The notes beneath the pieces are model-generated. The model was not told where the DNA came from. It did not search any database and saw only the letters and a program-made list of their open reading frames with translations. Both the position numbers and the translations under genes were made by a program. Below, in pieces: positions 1 through 5,663 of a stretch of 6,127 nt of DNA. Position 1 is the first letter of the stretch, and every line of letters starts with the position of its first letter. Source of the stretch: a bacterium (GTDB lineage Bacteria; Chloroflexota; Dormibacteria; UBA8260; Bog-877); contig JAKAWF010000218.1 in the NCBI GenBank assembly GCA_021817025.1, positions 1 to 6,127 of the forward strand, read 5' to 3'.

Positions 1-71
1 AGCACCGCTTGCCAGGGGCTCGCATCCCGTCATGGACGCGATGGTACGCCGCCCACGGCGCAGCCGAAGTT

Positions 72-122
72 GGTTCGCGCCAGGCTTGGGTTATGCGCTT
101 TTTGGACCGGACCATCTAAACT
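72..122 (+). promoter_or_regulatory. Promoter/operator region of the GntR repressor gene
   Basis: An imperfect palindrome TGGACCGGACCA (103-114, 10 of 12 positions symmetric) lies 17 nt before the GTG start. A variant, TGGACCGTACCA, recurs at the next promoter (1053-1064). Upstream, GGTTCGCGC-N4-CTTG (72-88) is also found with the same internal spacing at 1012-1028. TAAACT (117-122) is a possible -10, but no good -35 is spaced to it. Seen: the repeated motifs. Inferred: autoregulatory binding by the product of 132-917, as is common for GntR repressors. Confidence 0.5.
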
Positions 123-131
123 GGAGCAGTT

Positions 132-917
132 GTGAGACCCACCCTGGAACGCGACAGCCCGGTGCCGCTGTATCAGCAGTTGGCAGATCACCTGCGCCAG
201 GACATAGCGGAGGGGCGCCTGCCGACGGGGGTGGCTTTCCCATCGGAGCGCAAGCTGATGGCCCGGTACCAGGTCACCAGGACCACGGTGCGGAGCGCCA
301 TCGGCCTCCTGAAGCAGGAGGGGATGGTGGTCGCCGAACACGGGGCTGGCAGCTTCGTGCGTGACCCCAAGGCGGATCGGAGACTGGTGGACGCGACGCA
401 GGTGAGCTCGGCCCGCTTGTCGGCGTCCGCGGATGGGGATCGGACCGGATCCGGTCCCGTGAGATCGTTCCGGTTCAGCGCGCCGATCGAGCCGGCTACG
501 CGTCGGTTGCCCGCGACTCCCTGGATATCGGGTCTGCTCCAGGTGGAGGCCGGGACGGCGGTTCTGGTGCAGGAGTCGGTGGGATACGGGGCCGAGGGCA
601 TCCCCTCGCTCCGTTGTGCTTGGCTTCACCCCAGGGTCGAGCAGGACCTGAGGTTGACAGCGGCGGATCTGGACGGTCAGTGGCTTCCCGATCTGCTCGC
701 AAGCCGGGGGATGGCGGCAGCGGACGGAGAGGATGTCGTTGAGGCGATGATGCCGGCGCCGGACCTCAAGCGGGTCTTGGCCGTGCCGGACGGTGTCCCG
801 GTGCTTCAGCTGTACCGGGTCATGAAGCAGGATGCCCTGGCGGTCGCGGTCATCGAGGTCTACCTGCCAGCCGACCTGACGACCCTGGTCTTCCGCCGGA
901 CTCCGCTCGGCCGCTGA
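132..917 (+). CDS. GntR-family (HutC/UTRA-type) transcriptional repressor
   Basis: A 261-aa DNA-binding regulator, probably the master repressor of the element. Residues about 10-77 form a typical GntR winged helix: PLYQQLADHLRQDI, then FPSERKLMARYQVTRTTVRSAI as the helix-turn-helix (about 36-57), then LLKQEGMVVAEHGAGSFV as the wing. Residues about 105-255 fit a UTRA ligand-binding domain, ending in LQLYRVMKQD and a final beta segment. Length is normal for HutC-type members. The GTG start at 132 is chosen because GGAG (123-126) sits 5 nt ahead and the GntR fold begins right after it. It stands alone, upstream of the replication operon and in the same direction. Matching operator-like palindromes precede it and the operon, recalling KorSA of pSAM2, a GntR protein that represses element replication. 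Family and domains are seen; the KorSA-like role and any small-molecule inducer are inferred. Confidence 0.9.
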   Translation: MRPTLERDSPVPLYQQLADHLRQDIAEGRLPTGVAFPSERKLMARYQVTRTTVRSAIGLLKQEGMVVAEHGAGSFVRDPKADRRLVDATQVSSARLSASADGDRTGSGPVRSFRFSAPIEPATRRLPATPWISGLLQVEAGTAVLVQESVGYGAEGIPSLRCAWLHPRVEQDLRLTAADLDGQWLPDLLASRGMAAADGEDVVEAMMPAPDLKRVLAVPDGVPVLQLYRVMKQDALAVAVIEVYLPADLTTLVFRRTPLGR

Positions 918-937
918 AGGGGTAGGCAGAGCCCGGT

Positions 938-965
938 CCATCCAAGGGGATGCCCATTTGGATGG
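938..965 (+). terminator. Hairpin after the GntR gene, probable terminator
   Basis: CCATCCAA (938-945) and TTGGATGG (958-965) form a perfect 8-bp stem with a 12-nt loop, 20 nt after the repressor stop codon. A short GGG/CCC pairing is possible inside the loop. No T-run follows, which is common for high-GC terminators. It separates the repressor transcript from the promoter at 1026; a regulatory dyad is the alternative. Confidence 0.45.
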
Positions 966-1025
966 GTGTCCCGCGGTCAGTGGCCGAGGGTTGGGCTTGA
1001 AGGCGAGTGGGGGTTCGCGCACCCC

Positions 1026-1053
1026 TTGACGCGGCGTGTGGTCCTGATATAAT
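1026..1053 (+). promoter_or_regulatory. Strong sigma-70-type promoter of the replication/integration operon
   Basis: TTGACG (1026-1031) and a perfect TATAAT (1048-1053) are separated by 16 nt, placing the transcription start near 1060. Such a close consensus match is striking in DNA this GC-rich. It points toward the ORF at 1101 and the overlapping rep, xis and int genes, so it probably drives the whole operon. The operator-like palindrome begins on the last T of the -10 box, so repression is expected. Confidence 0.75.
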
Positions 1054-1064
1054 GGACCGTACCA
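1053..1064 (+). promoter_or_regulatory. Operator-like palindrome over the transcription start
   Basis: TGGACCGTACCA matches TGGACCGGACCA (103-114) in 11 of 12 positions; the common dyad is TGG-N2-CG-N2-CCA. It covers about -7 to +5 of the predicted promoter, where a bound repressor would block polymerase. The likely binder is the GntR protein encoded at 132-917. The repeat is seen; the binding is inferred. Confidence 0.55.
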
Positions 1065-1100
1065 CATGGCGCGGTGCAGCGAATCACCAGGGGGCGAGAG

Positions 1101-1580
1101 ATGGCGGAGACTTGGCGAAGCACTCTTGGGCTCGCCGGTCTCGCGTACCCGATGCAACCGAGTGAGTCAGCTGCCCGACCGAGGTGGTCCTGGCTCGCGA
1201 GCGGGGTGGTCGAGGTTGTGGAGCTCAGCTGCTGTGCCCTGCGCGCAAACCGGGCCACCCGTGCCGCCAATGAGGCGGAGAGCGGGTGGCCCGGTGCTCG
1301 TGCCGGAGCGGAGCAGGCGGCTTGGGTCAACCTCGGCCGCTTCATCACGAGAGCCAGAGCCGCCGCCGACTTCGGGCAGCGGCCAACCCAACTCGACCTC
1401 AGCGGGAGCGAGTGTGGTCCAGGCCGCGTGAGCGGAGCGACCCCGCCAGACAGAATCGCGGTCGGCCCGGTATCGGCCGTGCGTGGCAGGTGGAGTTCCA
1501 TCAGCCCACAGCCACCAGGGGTGCTTGTAACACCCTGGTGGCAAAGTACATTGGCTCGAGATCAGGGCGAGATCGGGTGA
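1101..1580 (+). CDS. Unrecognised 159-aa protein, first gene of the rep operon
   Basis: I do not recognise this protein. It is the first ORF after the strong promoter. ATG 1101 has a purine-rich GGGGCGAGAG directly ahead. Its TGA (1578-1580) overlaps an in-frame GTG of rep at 1577, which suggests translational coupling. The first 105 codons or so mostly end in G or C and encode a plausible alanine-rich helical protein (VVEVVELSCC... NLGRFITRARAAADFG). The last 50 codons look less protein-like and contain the hairpin at 1511-1542. No signal peptide, membrane segment or known motif is visible. In pSAM2 the equivalent slot (repressor-controlled, upstream of repSA) holds the replication activator pra; that is only a positional analogy. 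It might be non-coding leader instead. An ATG at 1074 in the same frame is a less likely start. Confidence 0.45.
   Translation: MAETWRSTLGLAGLAYPMQPSESAARPRWSWLASGVVEVVELSCCALRANRATRAANEAESGWPGARAGAEQAAWVNLGRFITRARAAADFGQRPTQLDLSGSECGPGRVSGATPPDRIAVGPVSAVRGRWSSISPQPPGVLVTPWWQSTLARDQGEIG
1511..1542. other. Strong hairpin before rep: candidate nick site or rep control structure
   Basis: GCCACCAGGGGTG (1511-1523) pairs with CACCCTGGTGGC (1531-1542): 12 bp with one bulged G and the 7-nt loop CTTGTAA. It ends 34 nt before the GTG and 40 nt before the ATG of rep. Rep_trans-type initiators and relaxases nick at short GC-rich inverted repeats, and from memory the ICEBs1 oriT is such a repeat just upstream of nicK. 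An origin (dso/oriT) is therefore a good candidate. An attenuator of rep expression is the alternative. Confidence 0.45.
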
Positions 1581-1582
1581 GC

Positions 1583-2353
1583 ATGGTCAATCTCCTCACC
1601 TCTGGAGTGGACACCATCCACGCCTCAGCGCCGGGTCTGCTCCGCGCGGGCCTGCGCCAGGAGCTGGCTGGGCTCCGCAGCGAAGCTGGTGCTGACGGGT
1701 CCATGGTTGACCTCGGCGAGAACCCCGAGGGCTTCATCCTCAAGCCGCACGGGTGGAGGGGCTACCCGATCTGGCTGCGCTCGGCACGGATCGAGCTGAT
1801 GCTGGGCGCAGCCGATCCCTTCCCGCCGGTCTTCGTGCAGTGGCACTCGCCATTCATTCACGCGTACGGGGTTGAGACCGCCGTCGCCATGGTGGAGGGA
1901 TGGCTGAGCGAGGCCGTGCTGGAGGTGATGGGTCCGCTGCGGGTGTCGAGACTCGACCTGTACTGCGACTTCCAGGGTTGGATCCCGGTGGCTCAGGACC
2001 TCTCGGACTTCAGCTGCCGGGCCACTCGCCGCCGGCTCTTCGAAGTTCCCCGTCAGGCGCATCTCAGCGGGCGAAGCTTCTCCGGCTTCACCTTCGGCAA
2101 AGGTGACGTGGTCTGCCGGATCTACGACAAGTCGCTGGAGATGGCGGGCAGGGACCAGCACTGGCAGGAGGAAATCTGGCGGGGCCGCGATCCCGAGCAG
2201 CCCGTCTGGCGGGTCGTTATGTCATCTATAGGGGTGTCCACTCGTTTCGTGTCTCACCGCGAGGAGGCCAAGGGCGAGTCCCACGGTCTCATCCCGGGGC
2301 AGGCCACAATACCGCATGTCCCAGACTGTCCCCCATCACCCCTCTGGGGGTAG
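1583..2353 (+). pseudogene. rep: Replication initiator (Rep_trans type), N-terminal part, cut off by an insertion
   Basis: This is the N-terminal 211 residues of a rolling-circle-type initiator, which would nick the origin and start replication of the excised element. Recognisable Rep_trans features are RVSRLDLYCDF (residues 120-130) and a segment with KGDVVCRIYDKSLEM (173-187), whose RIYDK motif is a family hallmark. Natural sequence runs to PVWRV (207-211). The frame then enters inserted DNA and reads about 45 foreign residues to a TAG at 2351-2353. The expected continuation, EFQFRRRALRAFG, resumes in another frame at 2432. Joining 1583-2214 to 2432-2897 gives exactly 366 codons including stop. 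ATG 1583 is preferred; GTG 1577 overlaps the previous stop. Either the gene is inactive or a 256-aa truncated protein is made. The family call is firm; loss of function is inferred. Confidence 0.8.
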
Positions 2354-2431
2354 GACAGCGGGGTGAGACAGCTCGTCGTAGTCACATAACACCTGCAACC
2401 GTGAGGCACGGTGAGGTGAGCACATAAGGGT
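2215..2431. mobile_element. 217-bp MITE-like insertion inside rep
   Basis: The block between PVWR-GGGT (to 2214) and the resumption of rep (2432) has GGGT at both junctions (2211-2214 and 2428-2431), a possible 4-bp target duplication. The left end has GTTATGT (2216-2222). The right end has inverted copies ACATAAC (2384-2390) and ACATAA (2422-2427), the right pair forming a direct repeat CACATAA 38 bp apart. TGTCTCACC (2250-2258) pairs with GGTGAGACA (2362-2370). Hairpins occur at 2326-2358 (CTGTCC/GGACAG plus C-run/G-run) and 2398-2412 (ACCGTG-AGG-CACGGT). TGTC recurs at 2220, 2235 and 2250, exactly 15 bp apart. No transposase is encoded, so it looks non-autonomous. Repeated terminal motifs with a 4-bp duplication recall IS21-type ends, but I cannot assign a family. 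Group I or II intron hallmarks are not evident. Confidence 0.7.
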
Positions 2432-2897
2432 TGAGTTTCAGTTCCGCCGCCGAGCACTGCGAGCGTTCGGGCTGGAGACCCTCGAGCAGGCGCTCCGGTC
2501 GCGCCAAGGGCTGTGGGAGTACGGGATGGGGTGGATCTCGCTCCGCCGCCCGGGGAAGGACAGCAACCGCTCCCGGTGGCACCAGGATCCGGTCTGGAGC
2601 GAGCTCCGCCGGGCCGAGCTGGGGTCACCATCGTCGCCACTGGTGCGGCTGCGCGTCCGGGCCGCGGCCCAGGAGAGGTTGGTGCGAGGCTTCATCGGCT
2701 ATGCCAGCGCACTTGGGGCGCTCTCCACCGAGGACGACCTTGCGGCGGTGCTGCGCACGGCGGGTTCGCTTGCGACCCGCCACCTCCAGGCGAAGGGGAG
2801 GCACTTCGAGGGGTTGGTGGACGCCAAGCGGGACCGCCTCCGGGCGGAGCGGATGTTCAGGATCACCCCCGACCTGATCTGGGAGGCGGTCCAATGA
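2432..2897 (+). pseudogene. rep: Replication initiator (Rep_trans type), C-terminal part
   Basis: This is the remaining 154 codons of the replication initiator. It runs from EFQFRRRALRAFGLETLEQA through GLWEYGMGWISLR and SRWHQDPVWSELRRAE to LIWEAVQ. 'VWRVE-Q-RRRALR-F' followed by an aromatic-rich 'W-Y-WI-LR' block and 'RW--DP-W' is the usual order in this family, so the join to PVWRV (ending 2214) is convincing. No ATG or GTG occurs in this frame before ATG 2526, which has GGGAG at 2515-2519. A 123-aa fragment (2526-2897) could be translated on its own, keeping the downstream overlap in use. Its TGA (2895-2897) overlaps the xis ATG at 2894. The frame has stayed open without stops, so the disruption is probably recent. 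Confidence 0.8.
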
Positions 2898-3106
2898 CTG
2901 AAAAGCTGCTCCTCAACGTGGATGAGGCCGCCCACCTGCTCGGGTGCAGGCGGACCTACCTCTATGGAATGATCCAGCGGGGAGAGCTACCTGTCGTCAA
3001 GCTGGGCCGGCTGACCCGCGTCCCGGCGGCAGCGGTCGAAGGTTACGTGCGTGAGCGGTGGGAGCGATCGCCACTGGTAGGCTTCGGGCCCCCCGAAGAG
3101 CTGTGA
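2894..3106 (+). CDS. xis: Small HTH DNA-binding protein, probable excisionase
   Basis: A 70-aa protein consisting almost entirely of a MerR/AlpA-like winged helix (HTH_17 or excisionase type). LLNVDEAAHLLGCRRTYLYGMIQRGELPVVKLGRLTRVPAAAVEGYV (residues 6-52) shows the usual order: 'V-EAA-LLG--R--LY-MI--GELP--K-GR--R-P--A--'. Length is normal for Xis. Such proteins bend DNA at attachment sites and direct the integrase toward excision. ATG 2894 overlaps the rep stop by 4 nt, and GGGAGG (2881-2886) lies 7 nt ahead. Translation would normally be coupled to rep, so the insertion in rep may lower xis and int expression. The int gene starts 7 nt after its stop, supporting a Xis-Int pair. The fold is clear; the excisionase role rests on position. 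Confidence 0.85.
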   Translation: MTEKLLLNVDEAAHLLGCRRTYLYGMIQRGELPVVKLGRLTRVPAAAVEGYVRERWERSPLVGFGPPEEL

Positions 3107-3113
3107 GTCCGAC

Positions 3114-4226
3114 GTGGCCAAGCGAGCCAACGGCGAGGGCACGATCTACCACCGCAAGGATGGCCGCTGGGAGGCGGCGATCTTCCTGGGCGGGCGCCGG
3201 CATCGGCTGTACGGCTCGACCCGGGAGGCCGTCAACCGGCAGTTGGTGGCCGCGCTCAAGTCTCATGAGGACGGCTTCCTCCCGGGCGGCGGCCGCGAGA
3301 CCTTCGGGCACTACTGGGAGGTCTGGCTGCCTGGAATGCAGCCTCACCTCCGTTCTCGGACCCTGCAGCGATATGAGGAGCTCGGGCGCCTGCACCTGAT
3401 CCCCGTCCTGGGACGGGTGCGCCTGTCGCAAGTCGGACCCCAACACGTGCGTGAGGTTCACCGCCGGATGCTGGATGCCGGGATCAGCCCAACCACGGCG
3501 CACCACGCCCACGCCGTCCTCCATCGCGCTCTCGCCGACGCCGTCCGGTGGGGCATGGTCCCGCGGAACGCCGCCGGACTTGTGCGTCCCCCCAGAATGG
3601 TCAGCGCCGAGATGAGGACCCTGACCTCAGAACAGGTGAAGCTCCTCTGCCGAGCGGCCGCAGAGAGTCCGTTCGAAGCCCTCTACGTGGTTGCGGTCAC
3701 CACTGGCATGAGGCAGGGGGAGCTCCTGGCACTTCGGTGGTCTGCGATCGATCTCGGCCGCCGGACCGTCCAGGTGACCGGCACCGTGACCAAGGTGGGG
3801 TCACAGCTGCTCATCACGCCGCCGAAGACCGCTCGGTCCCGGAGAGCGGTGGTGCTCACGCCTCAAGCCGTGGCCGCGCTGGAGCGCCATCGACTGCGGC
3901 AGGACCAGGATCGGGCGCGGCTCGGAGCCGCCTGGGAAGACCGCGACCTGGTCTTCACGACAGCCGTCGGCGGGCTCCTCGAGCGCGATCAGGTAGTTCG
4001 CCGCGACTTCCTGCCACTGCTGAAGCGGATTGGCCTGCCGCCCGTGAGGTTTCACGATCTACGCCATACGGCGGCGACCTTGCTTCTCAGCCAAGGAGTA
4101 CACCCGAAGGTCGCGAGCGAGATGTTGGGCCACGCCACCGTGGCCATCACTCTGGACCGGTACTCGCACGTCACCGAGACCATGCAGCGCGCCGCAGCGC
4201 AATCGATCGCAGCCCTGCTCGAATGA
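3114..4226 (+). CDS. int: Tyrosine site-specific integrase
   Basis: A 370-aa phage/ICE-type tyrosine recombinase that would integrate and excise the element at the tRNA-Ser site. Residues 1-50 (GEGTIYHRKDGRWEAAIFLG) form an N-terminal arm-binding, AP2-like domain. Residues about 60-160 are the core-binding SAM-like domain (TFGHYWEVWL... SRTLQRYEELGRLHLIPVLG). Residues about 168-370 are catalytic. All key residues are visible: R200 in TTGMRQGELLALRW, K238 in PPKTARSRR, H314 and R317 in HDLRHTAATLL, H340 in MLGHATVAITL and nucleophile Y350 in DRYSHV. Length is typical and the gene looks intact. GTG 3114 is the only sensible start, 7 nt after xis. Integrases of this type in actinomycete elements usually target tRNA 3' ends, matching the tRNA fragment at 5664-5721; cargo of 1.4 kb lies between. 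Confidence 0.96.
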   Translation: MAKRANGEGTIYHRKDGRWEAAIFLGGRRHRLYGSTREAVNRQLVAALKSHEDGFLPGGGRETFGHYWEVWLPGMQPHLRSRTLQRYEELGRLHLIPVLGRVRLSQVGPQHVREVHRRMLDAGISPTTAHHAHAVLHRALADAVRWGMVPRNAAGLVRPPRMVSAEMRTLTSEQVKLLCRAAAESPFEALYVVAVTTGMRQGELLALRWSAIDLGRRTVQVTGTVTKVGSQLLITPPKTARSRRAVVLTPQAVAALERHRLRQDQDRARLGAAWEDRDLVFTTAVGGLLERDQVVRRDFLPLLKRIGLPPVRFHDLRHTAATLLLSQGVHPKVASEMLGHATVAITLDRYSHVTETMQRAAAQSIAALLE

Positions 4227-4418
4227 ACGATCGCTCGGGTCCCAGACCTCTCTCGGAGGCTCGTGGGTCAGACTCAGGGCCAGCAGCTCCTGCCCCAAGG
4301 CAGATCTGCTCGAGGCTCGCTTGCTCGGCACTCCCGCCATCTGATACTTGGAGGGTGCGTAGCTATCAGGGCGCGAACGACCAGTGGCGCGCGGTGCCAC
4401 GGGGGGAGTCGCATCCTC
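4227..4418 (+). promoter_or_regulatory. Intergenic region with a weak candidate promoter for the RelA/SpoT gene
   Basis: This 192-nt gap separates int from the cargo pair. TTGCTC (4321-4326) and GATACT (4343-4348), 16 nt apart, are a weak promoter candidate with a start near 4355. GCGCGAAC (4371-4378) is the reverse complement of 8 bases of the GGTTCGCGC motif shared by the promoters at 72 and 1012; this may be chance. GGGGAG (4403-4408) is the probable ribosome binding site for GTG 4419. I see no convincing terminator for int, so read-through is possible. Confidence 0.35.
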
Positions 4419-5099
4419 GTGCCTGATCGGCCCAATTCCCAGATCGACGCCCTCGGAGAGCGTCTTCGTGGTGGAAGCCGGGCGCCTGGCTGCATCCGGG
4501 AACTGGACAGTTACCGCCGTTCGTTCGTTCCAGCCTACGAGGCGGTCATGGCAAGGATCCGAAGCGAGCTGGACCTCGCTCCAACGGGTCGCCCGGGCAA
4601 GTCAACTGCATCGATAGTCTCCAAGCTGGCTCGGGGATCCATGCGCCTATCGCAGATGCAGGACATCGCGGGCTGCAGAATTATTGTCCTTGACCGCACG
4701 GCCCAAGACAGGCTGGTGGCGGCGTTGTCTCAGCTATTTCCCCAGGTACGGGTCCTTGATCTCCGGGTCAGGCCGAGCCATGGGTACCGTGCCGTACACG
4801 TCGTTCCGATGATCGATGGGTACCGGGTGGAGGTGCAGGTCCGAACGAACCTTCAACACTGGTGGGCAGAGCTATCGGAAACGCTCGCACTTGGCCACGC
4901 AGCGCCGGAACTCAAGTACGGCGGCGACGTTCCCGAGCGGCCGGGAACTCGAGGTCGGTTACTTCTGCTGAGCGACGTGATAGCTGCATTTGAAGAGTCT
5001 CCGGATGACCTCAATCCTATGTCACGATTGGTCACTGCGCTCGGGATCGGTCTGGTCGGGTATACCATGGTGAGCGAAGTGAAGAGGCAACAGCCATGA
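4419..5099 (+). CDS. Small alarmone synthetase-like RelA/SpoT-domain protein, toxSAS candidate
   Basis: A 226-aa single-domain RelA/SpoT nucleotide pyrophosphokinase, counted from GTG 4419. An upstream helical segment (QIDALGERLR... LDSYRRSFVPAYEAV) leads into the synthetase fold: GRPGKSTASIVSKL (57-70, R58, K61, S65, K69, ATP side), DIAGCRI (82-88, metal-binding D82), RPSHGYRAVHV (118-128, the G-loop with stacking Y123), VEVQVRT (137-143, catalytic E138) and HWWAELSE (147-154). No hydrolase, TGS or ACT domain exists, so it cannot remove alarmones itself. Family members make (p)ppGpp; toxSAS members make (pp)pApp or pyrophosphorylate the CCA end of tRNA. The product here cannot be told. Residues 204-218 form an odd hydrophobic tail (LVTALGIGLVGYTMV). 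GTG 4419 is chosen because VPDRP... suits the family and GGGGAG lies 10 nt ahead; a GTG at 4263 would add an implausible 52 residues. Third-position G+C looks lower than in int, suggesting separate acquisition. Confidence 0.88.
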   Translation: MPDRPNSQIDALGERLRGGSRAPGCIRELDSYRRSFVPAYEAVMARIRSELDLAPTGRPGKSTASIVSKLARGSMRLSQMQDIAGCRIIVLDRTAQDRLVAALSQLFPQVRVLDLRVRPSHGYRAVHVVPMIDGYRVEVQVRTNLQHWWAELSETLALGHAAPELKYGGDVPERPGTRGRLLLLSDVIAAFEESPDDLNPMSRLVTALGIGLVGYTMVSEVKRQQP

Positions 5100-5356
5100 G
5101 CCTGTTCTTGATCGTCTACGATCGGGAGGCGGGGCGGTTGGTCGACCTGCGCCAGTTCAGTTCGTCTCAGGGTGAGGCCGCTGTGAAGGCTAGGCTTGAC
5201 TTGGAGTTAGGAGCGTCTCCGAGCACGGAGGTAGTGATCTTGGAGGCCGAATCGGAAACTCAGCTTCGCGCTACCCACGCTCGCTACTTCGGGGACGAGG
5301 CTGTGGACGCCTTGGCCAGCGAGGAGAAGTCCAGGCTAATTCCTCAGCGAGCCTAG
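5096..5356 (+). CDS. 86-aa partner of the RelA/SpoT-like protein, putative antitoxin
   Basis: A small, mildly acidic protein of no family I can name. It starts FLIVYDREAGRLVDLRQF (4-21), has a helical stretch (GEAAVKARLDLEL), then a strand STEVVILEAES (43-53), and a distinctive TQLRATHARYF (55-65). The alternation of strands and helices suggests a compact alpha/beta fold; there is no signal peptide or membrane segment. ATG 5096 overlaps the synthetase stop by 4 nt, and GAAGAGG (5081-5087) lies 8 nt ahead, so the two are co-translated. A hairpin follows 18 nt after the stop. From memory, similar YDR...THxRYF proteins accompany RelA/SpoT proteins in other actinobacteria. Antitoxin or regulatory partner is an inference from the pairing; an accessory role in nucleotide signalling is equally possible. 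Confidence 0.8.
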   Translation: MSLFLIVYDREAGRLVDLRQFSSSQGEAAVKARLDLELGASPSTEVVILEAESETQLRATHARYFGDEAVDALASEEKSRLIPQRA

Positions 5357-5374
5357 TCGGGGGTTCTAGTTGCG

Positions 5375-5398
5375 TCGCCGGAGTTGAAGAGCCGGCGA
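5375..5398 (+). terminator. Terminator-like hairpin after the RelA/SpoT pair
   Basis: TCGCCGG (5375-5381) and CCGGCGA (5392-5398) form a perfect 7-bp GC-rich stem with a 10-nt loop, 18 nt after the stop of the 86-aa ORF. No T-tract follows. Its position suits the end of the bicistronic transcript. Confidence 0.55.
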
Positions 5399-5663
5399 GG
5401 GTTCCGACATCAACCGCAGGGGCAGGCCGCCCCATGATCAGCTGCAAGCCCAGTCACCACGCTGGCGAACTCAAAGATCGCCACCTCGCCTGCGTCACCG
5501 ACCAGAACCTTCCAAACCTCCGTGGACGGCGCGTCAGTGACGGCAACCGCGACGGCAACCTGAGCGTATCCAACCGGACAGAGGCAGCCAGTGGCGGACC
5601 CACGAGTTCCGATTCGTGATCACGGTGAACGTCGGCGGACGCCTGCGAACATCAGTGTGAGAG
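5399..5663. repeat. Non-coding stretch before the att site, with short repeats (possible integrase arm sites)
   Basis: I see no convincing gene here. It holds a 10-bp direct repeat GACGGCAACC (5539-5548 and 5551-5560, 12-bp period), a GGGGC/GCCCC hairpin (5419-5433) and a CACGA/TCGTG dyad (5601-5618). Tyrosine integrases bind short direct repeats (arm sites) 50-200 bp from the crossover, and Xis binds nearby, so the repeat pair about 105-125 bp from the att core is a fair candidate. This is inferred from position only. The short frame 5434-5619 has no support. Confidence 0.35.

Noticed and set aside
30..1157. Long minus-strand open frame (375 codons)
   Set aside because: It lies opposite the clear GntR gene and its protein is arginine/proline-rich with no domain, typical of an antisense shadow in GC-rich DNA.
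1286..1582. Upstream extension of the rep frame to ATG 1286
   Set aside because: The extra 99 residues are low-complexity and Rep-like sequence starts only after 1583. The frame also overlaps the 1101-1580 ORF throughout.
2215..2431. Group I or group II self-splicing intron
   Set aside because: Compatible splice ends fail (group I needs U before and G at the end of the intron; group II needs GUGYG at its start), and no P7 or domain V motif is evident. A MITE explains the repeats better, so I keep intron only as something to test.
4263..4418. Start of the RelA/SpoT gene at GTG 4263
   Set aside because: The added 52 residues look non-coding. GTG 4419 has a ribosome binding site and gives an N-terminus that suits the family.
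5434..5619. Plus-strand 61-aa frame
   Set aside because: No convincing ribosome binding site, no recognisable motif and unnatural composition; it contains the GACGGCAACC repeat.
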